Shown here: in pieces, positions 1 through 5,040 of the stretch | Layout of the letters: each line of letters begins with the position of its first letter | Position numbering within the stretch: the stretch's first letter is position 1 | NCBI GenBank assembly: GCA_017509375.1 | Contig: JAFWPT010000330.1 | Coordinates: 1-5,040 of the forward strand | Direction of reading: 5' to 3' | DNA: 5,040 bases | Source: Bacteroidales bacterium | GTDB lineage: Bacteria > Bacteroidota > Bacteroidia > Bacteroidales > UBA932 | Made by a program: the position numbers and the translations under genes | Notes under the pieces: generated by a model | What the model was told of the DNA's origin: nothing | The model's input: the letters and a program-made list of their open reading frames with translations, nothing else | Database searches by the model: none

Positions 1-1
1 A

Positions 2-1057
2 GTAATATTTATAGTTTTATCGCTTGCCCCCTCATGCACACTTGGGATTCCAGATTCCGCCAAGACCAAAGCCCCGCATTTTGTTGACATTTCGGTAACA
101 TCGATAACAGAAAGCAGCGCCAGCCTTTCTGCTACAGTTTCAGATTTTGCCCAGGTAGTTGATTATTCGTTCGCGGTCAAAAATATCTCAAACGAAACCT
201 TCCGGGTCATTCCGGGTATTCAAATTGGCAATTTGTTTGAAGCCACAGTAAACGGGCTTGAGCAGGATCACGAGTACAGCTTTTCCGCCTTCATAGGCAA
301 CGGTGCCGGATTCCTCATTGAATCCGCCTCGAAGTCTTTCAGGACTTTGCCTCGTACAGCGTTAAGCCCGGATGACACAGTAGATGTTGAAGACCATCAG
401 TTTTTATCTTGGCTGCTTTATCGTTTCGATAGCGACTCCGATGCTTATCTCAGCTACCGGGAAGCCACATACGTACAAGAAATTAATCTCAATACTGATA
501 ATATAAGTTCATTTGCACCTCTCTCCGCTTTCCCTAATCTAAGCCGGATTGACTCGGGAGGGAGTCGGCAAGGGGATGTAGGTTTAGGCCTCATCTCGGC
601 GTTGGATTTAAGTAGCAACTCAAAACTCAGTTATCTTTATTTGCCTCATAATCAAGTCAGTAAGCTTTTATTACCAGAAAACGTCAACACACTTGACTAC
701 ATTGCTCTTTGCACAAACAGGCTAAGCCAGATAGATATCCGTCCATACAAAATGATGCGCTTTGTCGACCTTGCTTACAATGAGTTGCAGAGTTTTGACT
801 GCTCCGGCCTGGATTATCTGGACGAACTTCATTTAGATCACAATCCACTGGTAAACGTGACACTCTGCAACAAACTTTTGAGGTACATCAATTTGCAGAA
901 TACCCAAATAAGGAGCATCGATTTCTCCGGTTGTCCCAACCTCAATATAGTCGATTGTACCTCCTGCCCATACCTTGATACTATCTATCTGGCGAAGGGT
1001 CAGGTCATAGGAACTCTCAGCACCGATGGCTCCGTAAAAATTATCCACTATGACTGA
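2..1057 (+). CDS. LRR lipoprotein with FN3-like and EF-hand segments (5' partial)
   Basis: The frame is open from the first codon of the window and ends at TGA 1055-1057, giving 351 visible residues. The visible start is hydrophobic and runs into L-A-P-S-C (Cys at 35-37), which reads as the end of a lipoprotein signal peptide, so only a few residues including the start codon lie off the left edge. A TTG at 233 is an internal codon, not the start. Visible residues ~24-117 are beta-rich and end in F-R-T-L-P, as fibronectin type III-like domains of Bacteroidota surface proteins often do. Residues 143-154 (DSDSDAYLSYRE) form an EF-hand calcium loop with acidic residues at positions 1, 3, 5 and 12. 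From ~158 on there are degenerate ~21-residue leucine-rich repeats (L-x-L-x-x-N type), ending in a cap (IYLAKGQ...) common in this class. It is probably an anchored envelope protein that binds a protein or ligand; the ligand is unknown. Its stop overlaps the next gene by 8 bases. Confidence 0.85.
   Translation, partial: VIFIVLSLAPSCTLGIPDSAKTKAPHFVDISVTSITESSASLSATVSDFAQVVDYSFAVKNISNETFRVIPGIQIGNLFEATVNGLEQDHEYSFSAFIGNGAGFLIESASKSFRTLPRTALSPDDTVDVEDHQFLSWLLYRFDSDSDAYLSYREATYVQEINLNTDNISSFAPLSAFPNLSRIDSGGSRQGDVGLGLISALDLSSNSKLSYLYLPHNQVSKLLLPENVNTLDYIALCTNRLSQIDIRPYKMMRFVDLAYNELQSFDCSGLDYLDELHLDHNPLVNVTLCNKLLRYINLQNTQIRSIDFSGCPNLNIVDCTSCPYLDTIYLAKGQVIGTLSTDGSVKIIHYD
35..37 (+). other. Lipobox cysteine of the LRR lipoprotein
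   Basis: This TGC codon follows a hydrophobic run (VIFIVLSLAPS) and would be the lipidated first residue of the mature protein. The residues after it (T-L-G-I-P-D-S) lack the acidic cluster associated with surface export of Bacteroidota lipoproteins. That leaves open whether the protein faces the periplasm or the outside. Confidence 0.65.
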
Positions 1058-1613
1058 TCATTCTTCCGAAATCCAATATTTGTTGAACTTGGTAGCTTCC
1101 CGATTCGGCGGCAGGCTTGAGACTACCACCGACTTCGACGCTCTTGCCAACGCTATTGAGGACTGCTTGCGAATGCACATATCCGCATCAACCTTAAAAC
1201 GCCTCTGGGGTTATGTAAACCTTCACCCGCGGCCACGAACCGAGACCCTTGACATTTTGTCCAAATATGCCGGCAGAAAGGATTTCAGGGATATTTGCCA
1301 GGAGTGGCATAATGCTTCCGGTTTCATCTCTACTGATTATATCACCACCTCCGGTCTCAAGCCATATGAAGAAGTAGTACTTTGCTGGAATCCCTCCCGC
1401 AGAGTCAGGCTCATACATCTTGGCAACAAGCGTTTCAGGGTTTTGGATCCGGGTGGGTCAAAACTTGAAGTTGGTGATGAATTTGAGATTAACGCCTTTT
1501 TGAAAGGACATCCTTTATATTTGGAAGGCATAAACAGAAAAGGTAAAATTCTCCCTCCGTATGTTGCCGGGAAAACAGCAGGCATTATTTCTATCGAAGT
1601 GAAGGACAAGTGA
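1050..1613 (+). CDS. STLKRLWGY-motif family protein, putative regulator
   Basis: This is a 187-residue protein with no signal peptide or membrane segment, so it is predicted to be cytoplasmic. Residues ~1-90 are helical and contain S-T-L-K-R-L-W-G-Y at 47-55, preceded by an 'F..L...I....  IS' pattern and followed by 'RP.T.T.L.IL..YAG..DF...C'. I recognise this as a family widespread in Bacteroidota and mostly annotated as hypothetical. The motif segment resembles a helix-turn-helix, but DNA binding is inference. Residues ~104-183 are beta-rich, with V-V-L-C-W-N-P, the F-R-V-L strand, G-D-E-F and G-H-P-L-Y-L-E-G, and look like a small sensor or binding fold. ATG 1050 sits inside the end of the lipoprotein gene and the stop TGA 1611-1613 shares a base with the kinase ATG. 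The protein is therefore co-translated with the kinase and could be its substrate or partner. Confidence 0.85.
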   Translation: MTDHSSEIQYLLNLVASRFGGRLETTTDFDALANAIEDCLRMHISASTLKRLWGYVNLHPRPRTETLDILSKYAGRKDFRDICQEWHNASGFISTDYITTSGLKPYEEVVLCWNPSRRVRLIHLGNKRFRVLDPGGSKLEVGDEFEINAFLKGHPLYLEGINRKGKILPPYVAGKTAGIISIEVKDK

Positions 1614-1615
1614 TG
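1610..1615 (+). other. TGATG stop/start junction between STLKRLWGY protein and kinase
   Basis: The stop TGA (1611-1613) and start ATG (1613-1615) share one base, the classic arrangement for termination-reinitiation coupling. A GTG at 1610-1612 is in the same frame as the kinase and could also serve as start, adding one residue. Confidence 0.6.
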
Positions 1616-2518
1616 ACTGAAGATTCAGGCTTCTTTTCAGAACCGGACAGAATGGCACCGGAAACCGGAATTATGGAACTCATCCACAGCTCCGGTTCCG
1701 GATGGTCCGAAATCTACCGCATAAGTATTAACGGTCAGTTCAAAGTCCTGAAAGTTCTAAAAAAGGAATACAGGGGCCGTACTCTCTATGAGTCCATACT
1801 CCGGAAAGAATATGATATTTCTTCCAGACTAAAACATCAGAACATTAGGGAAGTATTTGATTATTACCGGCACCCTGAACTCGGCAGTGCGATTGAGATG
1901 GAATGGATTAACGGGTGTACTCTAAGCGAACTTACAGCAGGCGGAAGGCTGGACCGCAAGTTGGCTATGCGCCTCTCCGACCAGCTCTGCGACGCTGTTT
2001 CCTATCTGCATTCTCACCAGATTGTACACCGCGACATCAAGCCCGACAACATACTTGTTACATTTAACGGCAAAAACCTGAAACTCATAGATTTCGGGTT
2101 ATCGGACGCTGACAGTTGGGTGACTCTGAAAGGATCTTGCGGAACCCCGGCTTTCGCTGCTCCTGAAACGCTCAAGGGACAAGCTTCCGGATGCAGTTCA
2201 GATATCTGGTCCCTCGGTAAAGTAACCGGCATTCTGCTCTCAGGGAAAAGGCGGCAGATTCATAAATGCACAGCGTACGACCCGGGTCAACGATATGCTG
2301 ATGCAAGCCAGTTCAAGGCTGATTTACATAAAAAGTCGCAATGGGGGACGATCCTTGCCTTAATTATGGTTCTTGCAATTGGCACAGCAGGCTTTATCTG
2401 CTTCAAGAAGCCGGTTCCAACAATAAAGGAAGAAGAGCAAAATAAGCCGATAGACAACCCGGCAATTATTGACGAGCTTTTCCGTCAGGCAACGCAGATG
2501 ATTGAATCTCAGGAATGA
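1613..2518 (+). CDS. Hanks-type Ser/Thr protein kinase, single C-terminal TM helix
   Basis: This 301-residue kinase (numbering from ATG 1613) would transfer ATP phosphate to Ser/Thr of proteins. Visible subdomains are the glycine loop G28-S-G30-W-S, the ATP-anchoring V-L-K47, the C-helix E66, catalytic H-R-D141-I-K-P-D-N146, D160-F-G, an activation segment with G-T-P and A-P-E185, and D-I-W-S-L-G 197-202. All catalytic residues are present, so it should be active. The C-lobe is unusually short: only ~20 residues separate DIWSLG from the YDPGQRY element (222-228), so the usual subdomain X helices are largely missing. A hydrophobic helix at ~244-264 is followed by ~37 charged residues, predicted to be periplasmic; there are no PASTA or other sensor repeats. 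GTG 1610 is an alternative start. I prefer ATG 1613 because it forms a TGATG junction with the upstream stop and lies 6 bases after AAGGA (1602-1606). Confidence 0.92.
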   Translation: MTEDSGFFSEPDRMAPETGIMELIHSSGSGWSEIYRISINGQFKVLKVLKKEYRGRTLYESILRKEYDISSRLKHQNIREVFDYYRHPELGSAIEMEWINGCTLSELTAGGRLDRKLAMRLSDQLCDAVSYLHSHQIVHRDIKPDNILVTFNGKNLKLIDFGLSDADSWVTLKGSCGTPAFAAPETLKGQASGCSSDIWSLGKVTGILLSGKRRQIHKCTAYDPGQRYADASQFKADLHKKSQWGTILALIMVLAIGTAGFICFKKPVPTIKEEEQNKPIDNPAIIDELFRQATQMIESQE

Positions 2519-3498
2519 TGCGTGCTTTGAGGCTTATATATGGTGCAATCTTAATGTTGCTTTGCATCCCCGGCTATGCGCAAAAGGACTGGGACGACGT
2601 GCTGGATCGGTATGAGCTGATCACCGAGCGTTGCATTCAGCTCAGAAGCCGTATAACCGCGGGGGAAGCGGTGATGGATTATTCTGTATCTGAGCTGATT
2701 GGTGAGTTGGGAGAACTTCGGAATATGCTCAAAGGAGCGTCCGAATCTATGACGCCTGAACAGCGGATGCGTTTTGACTCTATTAAGAGCCGCTACGAGG
2801 GCAAGACAACACGGCAGCAAATAACCGTCCATAGTCCCACGAAGCAGAAGACAAAGTCCACTATTGTCAATGCCAAGCGTGACACTCCGCCAGAGACGCT
2901 TGCTGAACGTAATGTAATCAAGCTCTTGCCTGCTGTTTCGAACATTAGACCACTGGCCCTTGAGTCATTCAAGCCCATAGCTCTTGCCCCAAAAACACTC
3001 TGCCATCCCTGTCAGATACCAGAAGAGCGAAATCCTCAATGGACGTTCGATCTGGTATTTGACGCTATTTTTGACGCTAAGCCAATTCCAGGATTATTTC
3101 TTGGCACCGCATGCGGGAAATGGGGTGGATTTATCAGTGCTAGGAGCAACTTTGTATCTGCAAGTAGTTCATATACAACGAATTCATCCGGGCTTACCCA
3201 AAATGAGGCTCGTTTCTGGGGTAACGGAAGCAGCCGTTTTAGCTATAACGGAATCACCATCGGGCCTCTCTGGTGTCCCCTTCCCTGGCTATCTTTGTAT
3301 TCAGGTGCAGGTTATGCCGCAAGAATCCTAACATGGCAGGACATTTCCGGCGAATGGGCTCTTGTCAATGACTTCAGTAAACATGGCTTGTCTTTCGAAG
3401 CAGGGTGCTTAGTATCTCTCAAACGATTCGACATCCTTACCGGAGTGTGCATATTCAACGGCATCTCAGTATCGGCAGGAGCAGGCTGGAGATTCTGA
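2518..3498 (+). CDS. Exported protein with C-terminal outer-membrane-barrel-like domain
   Basis: This 326-residue protein (from ATG 2518; in-frame ATG 2515 would add one Met) begins with a signal peptide, charged then hydrophobic, and likely cleaved in G-Y-A21|Q22. A Q after the cleavage site is typical of Bacteroidota. Residues ~22-98 are charged and helical (DVLDRYELITERC, ELIGELGELRNML, TPEQRMRFDSIKSRY), a possible coiled coil. A polar linker to ~170 follows. From ~174 to the end there are alternating aromatic/small strands and turns (GKWGGFISARSNF, LSLYSGAGYAARILTW, GLSFEAGCLV), closing with a terminal Phe (A-G-W-R-F) as outer-membrane barrels do. With only about 8 strands it would be a small barrel. 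It directly follows the kinase with a 1- or 4-base overlap, so it probably belongs to the same envelope module. I do not recognise a named family, and its role is unknown. Confidence 0.8.
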   Translation: MRALRLIYGAILMLLCIPGYAQKDWDDVLDRYELITERCIQLRSRITAGEAVMDYSVSELIGELGELRNMLKGASESMTPEQRMRFDSIKSRYEGKTTRQQITVHSPTKQKTKSTIVNAKRDTPPETLAERNVIKLLPAVSNIRPLALESFKPIALAPKTLCHPCQIPEERNPQWTFDLVFDAIFDAKPIPGLFLGTACGKWGGFISARSNFVSASSSYTTNSSGLTQNEARFWGNGSSRFSYNGITIGPLWCPLPWLSLYSGAGYAARILTWQDISGEWALVNDFSKHGLSFEAGCLVSLKRFDILTGVCIFNGISVSAGAGWRF

Positions 3499-3529
3499 AG
3501 CCGGAGCTGGATTCAGTGAGGGTTTTTAT

Positions 3530-3537
3530 TATATTTG
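3530..3537 (+). promoter_or_regulatory. Bacteroidota-type -7 box (TATATTTG)
   Basis: TATATTTG matches the TAnnTTTG consensus recognised by the Bacteroidota housekeeping sigma factor. It sits only 4 bases upstream of ATG 3542, so the transcript would have a very short or no leader. I see no clear TTTG -33 box about 20 bases upstream, so strength is uncertain. It would drive the deleted sulfatase gene. Confidence 0.5.
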
Positions 3538-3541
3538 CATC

Positions 3542-3759
3542 ATGGAAATCCGAACAGTTTTAAAGTGTTCTTTATACTTACCGGCGTTCGCGCTGGCTTC
3601 TTGCCAGAAAGCTGATGAGCGGCCGAAAACCCGGAAACAGTGCGTAAGCTTGCCAACGAACTGGGAAGCTACTTGAAGCAAGCCGGTGCCGGAATGCCGA
3701 TAGTACGTGGAAGCGGCAAGCCTGTCCCCTTTCCTGATGAAATACTTACGCCGGAATAG
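3542..3759 (+). pseudogene. Sulfatase remnant, internally deleted and frameshifted
   Basis: The first frame starts at ATG 3542 with a lipoprotein signal peptide (F-A-L-A-S-C21) followed by Q-K-A-D-E-R-P, which resembles the residues just before the 'RPNIL' start of the catalytic domain in Bacteroidota sulfatases. That frame ends at TGA 3674-3676 after 44 codons. In another frame, from about 3625 to TAG 3757-3759, the sequence reads ENPETVRKLANELGSYL, then AGAGMPIVRGSGKPVPFPDE. This matches the usual sulfatase C-terminal tail ('...L..yL...gA.mP....tGkpVp.PDe'). The ~400-500 residues between, which hold the C/S-x-P-x-R formylglycine motif and the metal ligands, are absent. The simplest reading is a single internal deletion with its joint at about 3622-3630. 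No sulfatase activity is possible. It could still produce a 44-residue lipopeptide. The sulfatase assignment comes from pattern recognition, not a search. Confidence 0.72.
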
Positions 3760-3769
3760 TTTTACTATT

Positions 3770-3820
3770 CTTCATTAAGAAAAAAACAGCAAAAAACATT
3801 TTGCTGTTTTTTTAATGAAG
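3770..3820 (+). terminator. Long AT-rich hairpin terminator, likely bidirectional
   Basis: The inner stem pairs AAAAAAACAGCAAAA (3780-3794) with its exact complement at 3799-3813 around the 4-base loop AACA. It is extended by outer arms CTTCATT (3770-3776) and AATGAAG (3814-3820) with a small bulge. The A-run on the left and T-run on the right mean it could stop transcription in both directions. It closes the sulfatase remnant unit, 11 bases after its stop, and insulates the next gene. Confidence 0.85.
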
Positions 3821-3836
3821 CCTGCCATTCATTTAT

Positions 3837-3843
3837 TATATTG
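3837..3843 (+). promoter_or_regulatory. Probable -7 box for the DUF4493 lipoprotein gene
   Basis: TATATTG is one T short of the Bacteroidota TAnnTTTG consensus. It lies 25 bases upstream of ATG 3869, just after the terminator, where a promoter for the next gene is expected. No convincing -33 TTG is seen at the usual distance, and the A-rich leader (AATAAACTCAAACGACT) has no Shine-Dalgarno sequence, as is normal in this phylum. Confidence 0.4.
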
Positions 3844-3868
3844 CCGCAGACAATAAACTCAAACGACT

Positions 3869-5040
3869 ATGAAAAAGTTAATCCTGCTTTTATCAGCAAT
3901 CGCCTGCGCAGCTGCAGGCTGCGAAGATTTCATGAAGGCTTTCGGACGTCAAGGAGAACTTCAAGTCCGTTTTGCCCCTAACACAATTCCAGGTACACGT
4001 GCTTCTGCACTTCCCGACACAAACGAGTTCGCTATCTTGATTACGGATGCTGACGGCAACTCCGTTTACGACGGCAAATACGGAGCCCTGAAAGAAAAGA
4101 TGGTTCTAGACGAAGGAAACTATACAATTGTCGCCAAATCCTGCGAATTCAGCACGCCTCTTTTTGATACGCCGCAGTACGGAGATACCCAGGTGGCTTC
4201 GGTCAAAAGCGGAAAAACCACAGTTGTAACTTTATCCTGCTATCAAATGAATTCCGGTATCCGGCTGAATATAGCCCCTGAATTTCTCAGCAGCTATCCT
4301 GATGGGGTCTTGTATCTCAAATCTGCAACCGGACGCTTGATGTACGGATATTCGGAAAAACGCATAGCGTATTTTCTGCCGGGCACAGTGAGCCTTGCCT
4401 TAGCAAACGGCAGCAACGAGCAGACCCTTTTCTCACGCCTGCTTGAAGCCCAGCAAGTTCTCACGCTGAATATCAGCGTCGGCACTCAGTCCGGCACCAA
4501 AAGCGGCGTTGTAGTTCAAGTTGATACAAGCCGCAACTGGCTCACGGACAGTTATGTTATCGGCGGAGACAACGGCGGCGGAAGCGACACCTCGGAAGCT
4601 TTCAGCATAGGTGAGGCAAAGAAGCACTGTGGAGACGAAGACGTCTGGGTGTACGGGTACGTTGTAGGAGGAGATTTGACCAGCAAGAGCTGCTCGTTCA
4701 AAGGACCCTTTTCTTCCCGCACCAATATGGCAATAGCCTCGAAATCTTCATGCACCGATAAAGAAGCATGTCTGTCCGTACAGCTTGCGAAAGGTGATGT
4801 TCGCGACGAACTGAATCTGGTGGACAACCCGGAATTGCTCGGCAAGCGAGTATTCCTTAAAGGTGACATTGTAGAATCCTACTACGGCATCAGGGGCTTC
4901 AGCCGGCGCAGCCTTGTAGGCCGCCAGACGGCCGCGCAGCTCGGTCAGCTGGAGGTTCTTGGAGTCGATGGACTCGATCTGGGACTGGACCGCCTCGTTG
5001 CAGACCTCGTCGCCGGCGTGCATGGCATAGACCAGCTTGC
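3869..5040 (+). CDS. DUF4493-DUF6359 lipoprotein (3' end replaced or truncated)
   Basis: ATG 3869 starts a lipoprotein signal peptide (MKKLILLLSAIACAAAGC, Cys18, followed by E-D). Residues ~29-225 match the DUF4493 pattern I know from Bacteroidales lipoproteins: P-D-T-N-E-F-x-I-x-I-T-D-x-x-G-N, D-x-P-Q-Y-G-D-x-Q-V, L-M-Y-G-Y-S-E-K-R and Q-V-D-T-S-R-N-W. A Gly-rich linker (232-238) leads to a DUF6359 domain from ~245: EAKKHCGDEDVWVYGYVVGG, then S-R-T-N-M-A-I-A and L-N-L-V-D-N-P-E-L-L-G-K-R-V-F-L-K-G-D-I-V. The function of both domains is unknown; DUF6359 looks like a small OB-fold-like binding domain. The gene has its own terminator-insulated leader. Family-like sequence stops at Y-Y-G-I-R-G-F344 (4900). 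After that the frame stays open to the edge only because the DNA is GC-rich; these ~46 codons do not resemble the expected short DUF6359 tail and are probably not part of the real protein. Confidence 0.85.
   Translation, partial: MKKLILLLSAIACAAAGCEDFMKAFGRQGELQVRFAPNTIPGTRASALPDTNEFAILITDADGNSVYDGKYGALKEKMVLDEGNYTIVAKSCEFSTPLFDTPQYGDTQVASVKSGKTTVVTLSCYQMNSGIRLNIAPEFLSSYPDGVLYLKSATGRLMYGYSEKRIAYFLPGTVSLALANGSNEQTLFSRLLEAQQVLTLNISVGTQSGTKSGVVVQVDTSRNWLTDSYVIGGDNGGGSDTSEAFSIGEAKKHCGDEDVWVYGYVVGGDLTSKSCSFKGPFSSRTNMAIASKSSCTDKEACLSVQLAKGDVRDELNLVDNPELLGKRVFLKGDIVESYYGIRGFSRRSLVGRQTAAQLGQLEVLGVDGLDLGLDRLVADLVAGVHGIDQL
4890..4905. other. Composition and homology breakpoint (chimera or recombination joint)
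   Basis: Left of this point the DNA is about 50% G+C (32 of 60 bases at 4801-4860) and codes for DUF6359 on the + strand. To the right it is about 66% (39 of 60 at 4921-4980, 40 of 60 at 4981-5040) and codes best on the minus strand. The bases around GGGGCTTCAG fit both readings, so a short shared sequence may have caused the join. No transposon end, integrase or tRNA is visible at the joint. Confidence 0.6.
4892..5040 (-). CDS. Partial foreign coding segment, coiled-coil-like, function unknown
   Basis: Read on the minus strand from the right edge, this gives KLVYAMHAGDEVCNEAVQSQ, then I-E-S-I-D-S-K-N-L-Q-L-T-E-L-R-G-R-L-A-A-Y-K-A-A-P-A-E-A-P. About 39 of the 44 codons from ATG 5021-5023 to 4892 end in G or C, against roughly two thirds in the + frame over the same bases, so the minus frame looks like the true coding frame of a high-GC genome. 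The heptad-like helix followed by an Ala/Pro tail suggests a coiled coil near a protein's C-terminus. I do not recognise the family. The same frame continues open beyond 4892 into the lipoprotein gene, but that part is only a shadow. The start lies off the window. Confidence 0.4.

Noticed and set aside
233..1057. Starting the first gene at TTG 233
   Set aside because: The same frame is open back to position 2 and encodes a signal-peptide end with a lipobox Cys plus the first half of the FN3-like domain, so the true start is just off the left edge.
2984..3331. Second + strand open frame inside the barrel-like protein gene
   Set aside because: It lies wholly inside a longer frame that has a signal peptide, beta-strand pattern and terminal Phe. 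Its own translation has no domain logic and no start signal.
3542..3676. A free-standing 44-residue lipoprotein gene
   Set aside because: The residues after the lipobox match a sulfatase start, and the overlapping other frame continues as a sulfatase tail, so a deleted gene explains the region better than a small native lipoprotein.
3499..3868. RNA gene, riboswitch or CRISPR in the gene-poor middle
   Set aside because: The stretch is accounted for by a promoter box, the sulfatase remnant, a terminator and a leader. No repeated units, tRNA fold or riboswitch core is visible.
4294..4627. Minus-strand open frames under the DUF4493 domain
   Set aside because: The + strand matches conserved DUF4493 motifs throughout. 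These are chance open frames on the opposite strand.
4552..4869. Minus-strand open frame over the DUF6359 region
   Set aside because: The + strand codes a recognisable DUF6359 domain here. The minus translation is low-complexity (Ser/Pro-rich) and matches nothing I know.
4890..5040. Insertion-sequence or phage attachment boundary at the right edge
   Set aside because: No terminal inverted repeat, target duplication, tRNA or recombinase is visible in the window. Composition and strand change alone fit an assembly chimera better.

Overview
The window looks like Bacteroidales (gut Bacteroidota) DNA. It has lipoproteins with short lipoboxes, a leucine-rich-repeat protein with an EF-hand loop, a 'STLKRLWGY' family protein, a DUF4493-DUF6359 lipoprotein, and AT-rich TAnnTTTG-type promoter boxes. 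Rikenellaceae/Alistipes-like is my guess at a finer level, with low confidence. Every gene supported here is on the + strand, except a short segment at the right edge that reads as coding on the minus strand.

Left part (2-3498): four genes read as one overlapping operon whose promoter lies off the left edge. In order they are: a lipoprotein with a fibronectin-III-like domain, an EF-hand loop and leucine-rich repeats (its first few residues are missing); a 187-residue soluble protein with the Bacteroidota-specific STLKRLWGY helical motif and a beta-rich C-terminus; a compact Hanks-type Ser/Thr kinase with one C-terminal membrane helix; and a signal-peptide protein with a helical N-terminal part and a C-terminal outer-membrane-barrel-like domain. 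Consecutive genes overlap by 8, 1 and 1 (or 4) bases, which suggests coupled translation. By inference, the proteins would occupy envelope (lipoprotein, barrel), inner membrane (kinase) and cytoplasm (STLKRLWGY protein), a layout that suits an envelope-to-cytoplasm phospho-signalling module. No such function is established here.

Middle (3499-3868): a TAnnTTTG promoter box leads into a deleted gene. An intact lipoprotein signal peptide and the start of a sulfatase-like N-terminus are joined, out of frame, to a recognisable sulfatase C-terminal tail. The whole catalytic core is missing. A strong AT-rich hairpin terminator follows, then a leader for the next gene.

Right part (3869-5040): a DUF4493-DUF6359 lipoprotein, nearly complete. 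About a dozen residues before the expected end of DUF6359 (near 4890-4905) the sequence changes abruptly to about 66% G+C, and the minus strand becomes the better coding strand. This is most simply an assembly chimera or a recombination junction, so the last ~140 bases should not be trusted as part of the same gene or organism.
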